Shown: one piece after another, positions 6,563-11,192 of the stretch
Layout: each line of letters starts with the position of its first letter
Numbering within the stretch: the stretch's first letter is position 1
Assembly: GCA_025964065.1 (NCBI GenBank)
Contig: JAOPZO010000096.1
Span: 1 to 11,192 of the forward strand
Reading direction: 5' to 3'
DNA length: 11,192 nt
DNA from: Solirubrobacterales bacterium
Lineage (GTDB): Bacteria; Actinomycetota; Thermoleophilia; Solirubrobacterales; Solirubrobacteraceae
Made by a program: the position numbers and the translations under genes
The notes under the pieces: model-generated
What the model saw: only the letters and a program-made list of their open reading frames with translations
What the model was told of the DNA's origin: nothing
Database searches by the model: none

Positions 6563-7422
6563 CAGGAGCGGCTCGGGTCCATCTTCGTGATGACCTCGAC
6601 GAAGTCCAGGTCGCGGACGTCGACGAACGGCATGACGTGGATGACCTGGCTGTCCGAGCCCGGGTCCTCCACCTCGGTGACCTTGCCGATCGGCACGTCG
6701 GGCGGGAACGGCGAGGGGAACTCGGGATCGCTCGTGCCCGAGGTGACGAGCGTGTCGTCCCTGCGGACGTCGTCCGTCGCCTCCGTGTCCTCCATCCGGA
6801 GCTCGCGCGGGGCGCCCGCGGCGGGGCGCACCGTGCCGGTGATGCCGCCCTCGGAGATCTTCACCCCGGCGCCGAAGTCGGCGTCGGTGACGAGCGTGAC
6901 GAACGCGGAGTTCGAGGTGACGGTGTCGACCGTCCCGACGAGCCCGCGGCCCGTCACGACGGGGTGCCCGGGCCGGACGCCGTCGCTCGAGCCCTGGTTG
7001 ATCTTCACGACCTGGTTGAGGACGTTGGGGGTGCGCCCGATGACCCGGGCCGCCACGAGCCCCATGTCCTGGATCTGCAGGCGGTCGTTGAGGTCGAGCA
7101 GGTCGCGCATCTGCGCGTTCTCGCGTCGCAGCGCCTCCGCGTCGACCTTGAAGCGGCGCGCCTGGGCGAGGTCCGCCCGGAGCTGCTCGTTCTCGCCCTT
7201 GGCGTCGAACGTGTCGCCGACCCAGCCCACGCCGTCGCGGACGGGCTTGAGCGCACGGCTCGCCCCCTCCTGCACCGGGGTGAGGACCGTCGAGACCCCG
7301 CGCTGGATGGCGCCGAGGCCGCCGCCCGCCGACTCGCCGAAGGAGGCGGTCAGGAGCAGCAGGGAGCCGACGACGAGGCCCAGGAGGACCGCCCGTCGGC
7401 GCCTGATGGTCTTGTCGTGCAC
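6562..7422 (-). CDS. mreC: Rod shape-determining protein MreC
   Basis: Membrane-anchored scaffold protein of the elongasome that contacts PBP2 outside the membrane and activates the RodA-PBP2 pair. The 286-residue product has a short basic cytoplasmic N-terminus (KTIRRRR), one transmembrane segment (about 11-28), a linker, and a coiled coil at about 72-116 (ENEQLRADLAQARR, then ALRRENAQMRDLLDL). A two-lobed beta domain follows at 118-278 with family blocks AARVIGRTPN (124-133), INQGSSDGVRPGHPVVTGRG (141-160) and LVGTVDTV. The start is GTG at 7422. GGAG is the nearest purine-rich site, about 11 bases upstream, which is weak. The gene lies 52 bases after mreB and overlaps mreD by one base. Length is normal for the family. 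Confidence 0.95.
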   Translation of the reverse strand: MHDKTIRRRRAVLLGLVVGSLLLLTASFGESAGGGLGAIQRGVSTVLTPVQEGASRALKPVRDGVGWVGDTFDAKGENEQLRADLAQARRFKVDAEALRRENAQMRDLLDLNDRLQIQDMGLVAARVIGRTPNVLNQVVKINQGSSDGVRPGHPVVTGRGLVGTVDTVTSNSAFVTLVTDADFGAGVKISEGGITGTVRPAAGAPRELRMEDTEATDDVRRDDTLVTSGTSDPEFPSPFPPDVPIGKVTEVEDPGSDSQVIHVMPFVDVRDLDFVEVITKMDPSRS

Positions 7423-7474
7423 TGGGGGAAGTACTCCGAAGTGGGGGTCGCGTGTCGCGGCATCGTTCGAGCGC

Positions 7475-8533
7475 CTAGTACCGGCGGGCCCGGTTGCGGC
7501 CGTTGCGCGAGGTCTTGTTGGCGCGGTGGATGACCTCGAACTCCTCGAGGGAGCGGCCCGAGCCCACGGCGACGCAGGTCAGCGGGGACTCCGCCAGGTG
7601 CGCGGGCATCTGGGTCTCCTCGCGGAGGCGCTCGTCGAGGCCCTGCAGCAGCGAGCCGCCGCCGGCCAGCATGATGCCGCGGTCCATGATGTCGCTCGCC
7701 AGCTCCGGCGGAGTGCGGTCGAGCGTCTCCTTCACCGCGTCGATGATCTGCGACAGCGGCTCCTCGAGCGCGGCGCGGATCTCCTCGCTCGTCAGCACGA
7801 CGGTCTTCGGGAGCCCCGAGACCATGTCGCGCCCGCGGATCTCGGCCTGCACCTCCTCCTCCATGGGGTAGGCGCTGCCGATCTCGAGCTTCACCTCCTC
7901 GGCCGTCTGCTGGCCGATGAGGAGCTTGTACTCGCGCTTGGCGTAGTTGATGATCGCCTCGTCGAGCTCGTCCCCGCCGACCCGGATCGACTGGGAGACG
8001 ACGATGCCGCCGAGCGAGATCACCGCGACCTCGCTCGTGCCGCCGCCGATGTCGACGACCATGGAGCCCGTGGGCTCCCCGACGGGCAGGCCCGCGCCGA
8101 TGGCGGCGGCCATGGGCTCCTCGATGAGGTAGGCCTGGCGGGCGCCGGCGGAGAGGCAGGCCTCCTCCACCGCGCGCTTCTCGACCCCCGTGACCCCTGA
8201 GGGGACGCAGACGACGACGCGCGGGTGCGCCCAGCGGTTCTGGTGGACCTTCTGGATGAAGTGGCGGAGCATCTCCTCCGTCACGTCGAAGTCGGCGATG
8301 ACGCCGTCCTTCAGCGGGCGGATGGCGGAGATGGTGCCGGGGGTGCGGCCGAGCATGCGCTTGGCCTCGATGCCCACGGCGTGGACCTCCCCCGTCCGGG
8401 AGTCGATCGCGACGACGGAGGGCTCGGAGAGCACGATGCCGCGGCCGCGGACGTACACGAGCGTGTTCGCCGTGCCGAGGTCGACGGCCATGTCGCGGCC
8501 GCCGAATCCGGTGAGGTAGCTGAAGAAGCCCAT
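7475..8533 (-). CDS. mreB: Rod shape-determining protein MreB (bacterial actin)
   Basis: Actin-like ATPase that forms curved filaments on the inner face of the membrane and orients the wall-synthesis complex. The 352-residue product has the phosphate 1 motif (DMAVDLGTANTLVYVRGRG, 14-32), the connecting and hinge region around CVPSGVTGVEKRA (109-121), the phosphate 2 motif (VVDIGGGTSEVAVIS, 159-173) and the adenosine motif (IMLAGGGSLLQGL, 287-299). The N-terminal MGFFSYLTGF is hydrophobic and could act as the membrane-binding element. The GGRDMAVDLG start resembles Streptomyces MreB. The C-terminus is basic (RNGRNRARRY). ATG at 8533 is preceded by a pyrimidine-rich CTCCTCCC and no Shine-Dalgarno. 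An internal ATG at residue 15 would remove the conserved lead-in. It is the first gene after the 154-base gap and likely the first of its transcript. Confidence 0.97.
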   Translation of the reverse strand: MGFFSYLTGFGGRDMAVDLGTANTLVYVRGRGIVLSEPSVVAIDSRTGEVHAVGIEAKRMLGRTPGTISAIRPLKDGVIADFDVTEEMLRHFIQKVHQNRWAHPRVVVCVPSGVTGVEKRAVEEACLSAGARQAYLIEEPMAAAIGAGLPVGEPTGSMVVDIGGGTSEVAVISLGGIVVSQSIRVGGDELDEAIINYAKREYKLLIGQQTAEEVKLEIGSAYPMEEEVQAEIRGRDMVSGLPKTVVLTSEEIRAALEEPLSQIIDAVKETLDRTPPELASDIMDRGIMLAGGGSLLQGLDERLREETQMPAHLAESPLTCVAVGSGRSLEEFEVIHRANKTSRNGRNRARRY

Positions 8534-8687
8534 GCGGGAGGAGCGCTCGCGTGCAGCGGGGAAGGACCCCGGTGACTGCGGCCCGAGCGAACGGCGAGTG
8601 TAGCGGAGGGACGGGCCGCGCTCATCGGGCGACGGCGGTCGTGCAAGGCCGATTTCCCTGCTTCACGTGCCCTTCAGGTGGGCGGGG
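8534..8687. promoter_or_regulatory. maf-mreB intergenic region and mreB leader
   Basis: This 154-base gap is the only non-coding stretch over about 60 bases in the window. Read on the minus strand it holds a CACGTG palindrome (8664-8669), a weak promoter candidate (8597-8625), a CGGGG-TCCTT-CCCCG hairpin (8557-8571) about 24 bases before the mreB ATG, and a pyrimidine-rich tract just before the start codon. I see no strong terminator for maf (no GC stem followed by T residues). The region is the natural place for control of the cell-shape operon, but no recognised operator can be named. Confidence 0.45.
8597..8625 (-). promoter_or_regulatory. Candidate sigma-70-type promoter for mreB
   Basis: On the minus strand a TACACT element (8602-8597) resembles the -10 box TATAAT in four of six positions. 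It lies 17 bases downstream of ATGAGC (8625-8620), which matches TTGACA in only three positions. Transcription would begin near 8590 and leave a leader of roughly 55-60 bases before the mreB ATG. The spacing is right and the gap is the obvious location, but the match is weak in this GC-rich background. Confidence 0.3.
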
Positions 8688-9236
8688 TCACAGGAGGTCG
8701 GGCGCGAGGTCCAGCAGGGCCGCCACCGGGAGGCCCACGACGTTCGCGTAGTCGCCCTCGATCCGCTCCACGAGCCAGGCGCCGCGCTCCTGGATCGCAT
8801 AGCCGCCCGCGCGGTCCCGCCACTCGCCGCCGGCGACGTAGCGCTCGACCTGGCCCGGGGTGAGCGCGCGGAACGTCACGTGGGTCGTGACGACCCGTTC
8901 GCCGTGCGGGCGCAGCACGAGCCCGGAGACGACGCGGTGCGTGCGACCCGAGAGGCGGGTGAGCGTCGCGGTGGCGTGGGCGGCGTCCTCGGGCTTCCCG
9001 AAGACCTCGCCGTCCAGGGCGACGACGGTGTCCACGCCGAGCACCCGGACGCCCGGGGCCGTGTCGCGGGCGATGTGGTCCGCCTTCAGGCGGGCGTTCT
9101 CGAGCGCGACGTGCTCGGGGTCGCCGTGGGTGAGCTCCTCCACCCCGGCCGGGCGCACCTCGAAGGCGACGCCCAGCTGGGTGAGGATCGCGCGCCGCTG
9201 CGGGGACGCGCTCGCGAGGACGAGCGGCGGGGCCAC
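8688..9236 (-). CDS. maf: Maf family nucleoside triphosphate pyrophosphatase
   Basis: Maf/HAM1-fold enzyme that hydrolyses non-canonical or excess nucleoside triphosphates to the monophosphate and pyrophosphate. Members are linked to nucleotide-pool cleaning and, in Bacillus, to septum arrest. The 182-residue product has the N-terminal phosphate-binding LVLASASPQRRAIL (5-18), the NARLKA block (47-52), the catalytic-type Asp in LGVDTVVALDGEVFGKP (Asp69), SGRTHRVVSGL (96-106) and the C-terminal AGGYAIQERGAWLVERIEGD (143-162) followed by YANVVGLPV. The GGYAIQ and NVVGLP blocks suggest the dTTP/UTP-acting YhdE-type branch, although I would not assign the substrate firmly. The GTG start at 9236 lies 13 bases after the ndk stop. 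A maf gene next to mreB is also known in Bacillus. Length is typical. Confidence 0.93.
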   Translation of the reverse strand: MAPPLVLASASPQRRAILTQLGVAFEVRPAGVEELTHGDPEHVALENARLKADHIARDTAPGVRVLGVDTVVALDGEVFGKPEDAAHATATLTRLSGRTHRVVSGLVLRPHGERVVTTHVTFRALTPGQVERYVAGGEWRDRAGGYAIQERGAWLVERIEGDYANVVGLPVAALLDLAPDLL

Positions 9237-9249
9237 GGCGCGGAGCGGG

Positions 9250-9654
9250 CTAGAGCTCGGGGAACCAGATGCCGGTCTCGCGGGCGGCCGACTCCGGGGA
9301 GTCGGAGCCGTGGACCATGTTCGTGCCGATCTCGATGGCGAAGTCGCCGCGGATCGTGCCCGGGGTCGCCTCGAGCGGGTTCGTGGCGCCGATGAGCTGC
9401 CGGGCCGCCTTGATGGCGTCCTGGCCCTCGAGGATGAGGGCGACGAGCGGGCCGCCCGTGATGAAGTCGACGAGCTCGCCGAAGAAGGGGCGCTCCTTGT
9501 GCTCGGCGTAGTGCTCCTCGGCCGTCTCGCGCGGGGTCGTGAGGTGCTTGAGGGCCACGATCGTGAGGCCCTTGCGCTCGAAGCGGGCGAGGATCTCGCC
9601 GGTGAGACCGCGCGCGAAGGCGTCGGGCTTGACGAGGATGAGGGTGCGTTCCAT
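9250..9654 (-). CDS. ndk: Nucleoside diphosphate kinase
   Basis: Cytoplasmic kinase that moves the gamma phosphate of ATP to nucleoside diphosphates through a phospho-histidine, balancing NTP and dNTP pools. The 134-residue product starts MERTLILVKPDAFARGLTGE with the conserved Lys9 and has the HYAEHKERPFFGELVDFITG block (48-67). It ends with TPGTIRGDFAIEIGTNMVHG, where His115 in NMVHGSDS is the catalytic residue, then SPESAARE. It closely resembles the actinobacterial enzyme of about 136 residues. I chose ATG at 9654. An in-frame extension 11 codons upstream (MERRAPPRLRA) is possible but outside the family alignment. No strong Shine-Dalgarno precedes the ATG. The gene sits 45 bases after the 100-residue gene and 13 bases before maf. 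The folC-ndk-mreB neighbourhood is shared with Streptomyces. Confidence 0.97.
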   Translation of the reverse strand: MERTLILVKPDAFARGLTGEILARFERKGLTIVALKHLTTPRETAEEHYAEHKERPFFGELVDFITGGPLVALILEGQDAIKAARQLIGATNPLEATPGTIRGDFAIEIGTNMVHGSDSPESAARETGIWFPEL

Positions 9655-9699
9655 GGCGCGGAGCCTAGGGGGCGCCCGCCGTTCCACGCCGCGCGGGGC

Positions 9700-10002
9700 C
9701 TACTCCTCGGGCTCCTCCTCGTCCTCCGGATCGACCTCGCCGGCGACCTCGGTGAGCGCCGTGGCCTTCGGCAGCCGTGCCTGCGCCGCGTCGAGGCGGG
9801 CCCGCAGGGGCGCCGCCGTCTTGCCGACGACGGTGCGCTCGGCCGGGCCGAGCTCGGGCCACCGCTCGCGGAGCGAGGTGAGGATCGCGGCGGCCTCGTC
9901 GAGCCGGTCCCGGGCGGAGGTGTTGGCGCCCTCCTCGAGCGCCTCCTCCCCCGCCCCGACGGCCATGGAGGCGTCGGCGAGCTCCTTCAGGAGCGCGTCC
10001 AT
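9700..10002 (-). CDS. Hypothetical acidic-tailed small protein
   Basis: A 100-residue soluble protein that I do not recognise. It begins MDALLKELADASMAVGAGEE and appears mostly helical: a first helix at about 1-26, a second at about 29-47 (RDRLDEAAAILTSLRERW) and a third at about 60-77 (KTAAPLRARLDAAQARL). The tail, EVDPEDEEEPEE, is strongly acidic. There is no signal peptide, membrane segment, Cys or catalytic motif. The ATG at 10002 overlaps the stop of the zinc-knuckle gene by one base (TGATG), with a weak GAGAG three bases upstream, so the two are probably translated together. Coding is supported by the tight overlap, a compact amphipathic pattern and a stop (TAG) just before the ndk spacer. 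A role as a partner of the upstream zinc-knuckle membrane protein is only a guess from the coupling. Confidence 0.7.
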   Translation of the reverse strand: MDALLKELADASMAVGAGEEALEEGANTSARDRLDEAAAILTSLRERWPELGPAERTVVGKTAAPLRARLDAAQARLPKATALTEVAGEVDPEDEEEPEE

Positions 10003-10517
10003 CAGCTCTCGGAGACCGCGGTCTCCTCGGGCAGGCGGCGACGCCGGCGCTTCGGGGGCGGCGTGACGCCCGGGATCGCGGACTCGCAGTAGGGGCAGAG
10101 CTTCCACTCGGGGTCGAGCGGCTTGGCGCACGTCCCGCACGGGTCCTTGAGCTTGCGCGTGCAGCTCGGGCACCGGAGGAAGTCCTTCTCCACCTGGTAG
10201 TCGCAGTGCGGGCACAGGAAGTAGTCGAGCTGGTGGAGGCGGGCCTCGGCGGCCTGCATCTCGAGCTCGCGCTCGCGCACGTCGTCGAGGTACTCCGGCG
10301 GCCGGACGATCATGTAGATGATCGTCCCGACGAAGGGGAACAGGCTCGCCGCGGTGGCGCAGCCGATCACGATGGGGTCCGCGATCCGCCGGCGCGCGTC
10401 GGTGTACGTGTAGTACACGAGCGCCAGGTAGACGAAGACGAGCAGAAGGATCAGCAGCTTGACGGCGAGGTTGAGGCCGTCGGAGTTGATCCCGAAGACT
10501 GCGATGGGGGGCGTCAT
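10002..10517 (-). CDS. Membrane protein with four CxxC zinc knuckles
   Basis: A 171-residue protein of unknown function. With the ATG at 10517, two hydrophobic segments lie at about 17-38 and 47-71 (LLILLLVFVYLALVYY, then IVIGCATAASLFPFVGTIIY). A charged, probably helical linker follows (RERELEMQAAEARLHQ, 82-97). Then four CxxC pairs: CPHC (102/105), CPSC (116/119), CGTC (127/130) and CPYC (141/144), separated by 10, 7 and 10 residues. This matches a double zinc ribbon, with each pair of knuckles binding one zinc. The tail is basic (PPPKRRRRRLPEE). The basic residues between and after the spans suggest that the zinc domain is cytoplasmic. A GTG two codons upstream (10523) is an alternative start, and neither has a clear Shine-Dalgarno. 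The gene follows the 38-residue peptide gene by 27 bases. The family is probably actinobacterial, with no assigned role. Confidence 0.85.
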   Translation of the reverse strand: MTPPIAVFGINSDGLNLAVKLLILLLVFVYLALVYYTYTDARRRIADPIVIGCATAASLFPFVGTIIYMIVRPPEYLDDVRERELEMQAAEARLHQLDYFLCPHCDYQVEKDFLRCPSCTRKLKDPCGTCAKPLDPEWKLCPYCESAIPGVTPPPKRRRRRLPEETAVSES

Positions 10518-10544
10518 GAGCACGGTGGAGCGTACTTCGTGGCC

Positions 10545-10661
10545 CTAGAGGAAGACCCTGCCGAGGACGTAGCCGATCGCGAAGAAGAGCAGGATGACCG
10601 TCGCGACGACGATCGCGACGGCGGCCATCATCTTCGGGACGCTCGGCCCGTCCTCGCTCAC
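10545..10661 (-). CDS. 38-residue single-span membrane peptide
   Basis: A tiny gene encoding 38 residues: a polar N-terminus (VSEDGPSVPK, first residue read as Met), one hydrophobic segment at about 11-33 (MMAAVAIVVATVILLFFAIG), and a short end YVLGRVFL. The GTG start at 10661 overlaps the folC stop as GTGA, the same overlap as that between PBP2 and rodA, and the TAG stop is followed 27 bases later by the next gene. The clear membrane-segment composition, unlike the Arg/Pro-rich translations of the other frames here, and the exact stop-start overlap support real coding. It resembles no named family that I can identify. Many actinobacteria carry a different small membrane protein after folC (DUF4233 in Streptomyces), but I see no sequence basis to equate the two. 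Confidence 0.65.
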   Translation of the reverse strand: MSEDGPSVPKMMAAVAIVVATVILLFFAIGYVLGRVFL

Positions 10662-11192
10662 AGCATCGACCCCGGGCCGGCGCCGGCAGGGCGCTTGAGG
10701 TCCGCCAGGAGGTAGAGCGAGCCCGTCGCGAGGACCATCCCGTCGGGGCCCGCGAGCTCGCGCGCGAGCGCCAGGGCGGCCCGCGGATCGGGCTCCACGC
10801 GGAGGATCGGGCGCCCGAGCTGGGCCGCGAGCGACTGCAGGGTGGCGGGCGGCAGCGAGCGCGGGTTCGCGTTGGCGGTCGCGATCCCCTCGGCGCACAG
10901 CGGCAGCAGCTCGGAGAGCATCGCGGCGGCGTCCTTGTCGTCCAGCACGGAGAGGACGACCACGAGGCGGCGGCCATCGACCACCTCGGCCAGCGACGCG
11001 GCGAGCGCCGTGAACCCCGCGGGGTTGTGCGCGCCGTCGAGGATCGTCAGCGGGCGCTCCCCCACGGTCTCGAACCGCCCGGGCACGAGCGTCGAGGCGG
11101 CCGCCTCGGCCACGGCGTCGGGCTCGAGCGGGCGCTCGAGGAACGCCTCGGCGGCGGCGCAGGCGAGCGCGAAGTTCGTGCGCTGGAACGTG
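10658..11192 (-). CDS. folC: Folylpolyglutamate synthase / dihydrofolate synthase, C-terminal part
   Basis: Mur-ligase-family enzyme that adds glutamate to folates (and often to dihydropteroate) using ATP. Only the last 177 residues are inside the window; the ATPase domain and start lie beyond base 11192. The visible part begins with TFQRTNFALACAAAEAFLER, the helix ending the central domain in FolC, followed by LVPGRFETVGERPLTILDG and AHNPAGFTALAASLAEV. The LDGAHNP motif marks the C-terminal domain typical of FolC rather than Mur ligases. The domain then runs through LVVVLSVLDDKDAAAM, where FolC proteins usually have a similar G-x-x-x-DKD block, to SLYLLADLKRP. Stop TGA at 10660-10658. In Streptomyces valS lies upstream of folC, so valS may precede it here too. 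The stop overlaps the GTG of the 38-residue gene. Confidence 0.93.
   Translation of the reverse strand, partial: TFQRTNFALACAAAEAFLERPLEPDAVAEAAASTLVPGRFETVGERPLTILDGAHNPAGFTALAASLAEVVDGRRLVVVLSVLDDKDAAAMLSELLPLCAEGIATANANPRSLPPATLQSLAAQLGRPILRVEPDPRAALALARELAGPDGMVLATGSLYLLADLKRPAGAGPGSML

Noticed and set aside
9655..9699. GC-rich spacer between the 100-residue gene and ndk as a terminator
   Set aside because: The G/C runs do not pair as a proper stem and there is no T tract.
9700..10977. 425-codon minus-strand frame merging several small genes
   Set aside because: Only the last 100 codons look like protein. The rest is an out-of-frame shadow of folC, the 38-residue gene and the zinc-knuckle gene.
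1..11192. A hidden defence, mobile or CRISPR system
   Set aside because: I looked on both strands for transposase, integrase, nuclease or repeat-spacer patterns and found none. The block is conserved housekeeping DNA with uniform composition.

Overview
The window is about 11.2 kb of very GC-rich DNA and every gene I can support is on the minus strand, so transcription runs from base 11192 towards base 1. Gene content and order (folC, ndk, maf, mreB, mreC, mreD, PBP2, rodA, RNase E/G, rplU, rpmA) match a housekeeping block known from Actinobacteria: Streptomyces has folC-ndk-mreBCD-pbp2-rodA, with an RNase E/G gene, rplU, rpmA and obg nearby. The GTG and TTG starts, high GC and actinobacterial protein signatures (the MreB N-terminus, Ndk) fit that phylum. 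Details unlike Streptomyces (maf between ndk and mreB, other small genes between folC and ndk, odd residues in RodA) suggest a deep-branching lineage such as Thermoleophilia. That placement is inference.

Layout in transcription order. 11192-10658: 3' part of folC, cut by the window edge. 10661-9700: three small uncharacterised genes, namely a 38-residue single-span membrane peptide overlapping folC by 4 bases, a two-span membrane protein with four CxxC knuckles, and a 100-residue protein with an acidic tail. 9654-8688: ndk and maf, two nucleotide-metabolism enzymes. 8687-8534: the only sizeable gap (154 bases), with a weak promoter candidate and a small leader hairpin. 8533-2728: the cell-elongation machinery mreB, mreC, mreD, PBP2 and rodA. 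2714-20: an RNase E/G, then ribosomal proteins L21 and L27. obg would be expected next, beyond base 1.

MreB filaments with MreC and MreD position the RodA glycosyltransferase and PBP2 transpeptidase that insert peptidoglycan along the side wall. From mreC to rodA every junction overlaps by 1 or 4 bases, and most of these starts lack a clear Shine-Dalgarno, so translational coupling probably sets the ratio of subunits. The RNase E/G and the two ribosomal genes follow with gaps of 13, 8 and 2 bases and have recognisable ribosome binding sites that partly overlap the preceding stop codon or gene end.

I see no mobile element, CRISPR array, tRNA, rRNA, phage gene or sign of horizontal transfer. 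This is core genome. The points worth a second look are within conserved genes: RodA lacks the conserved Trp of its GAxxW motif, PBP2 has a Cys-bracketed basic insertion near its active site, the RNase carries an extra TRAM-like domain and a charged tail, and three small genes are unassigned.
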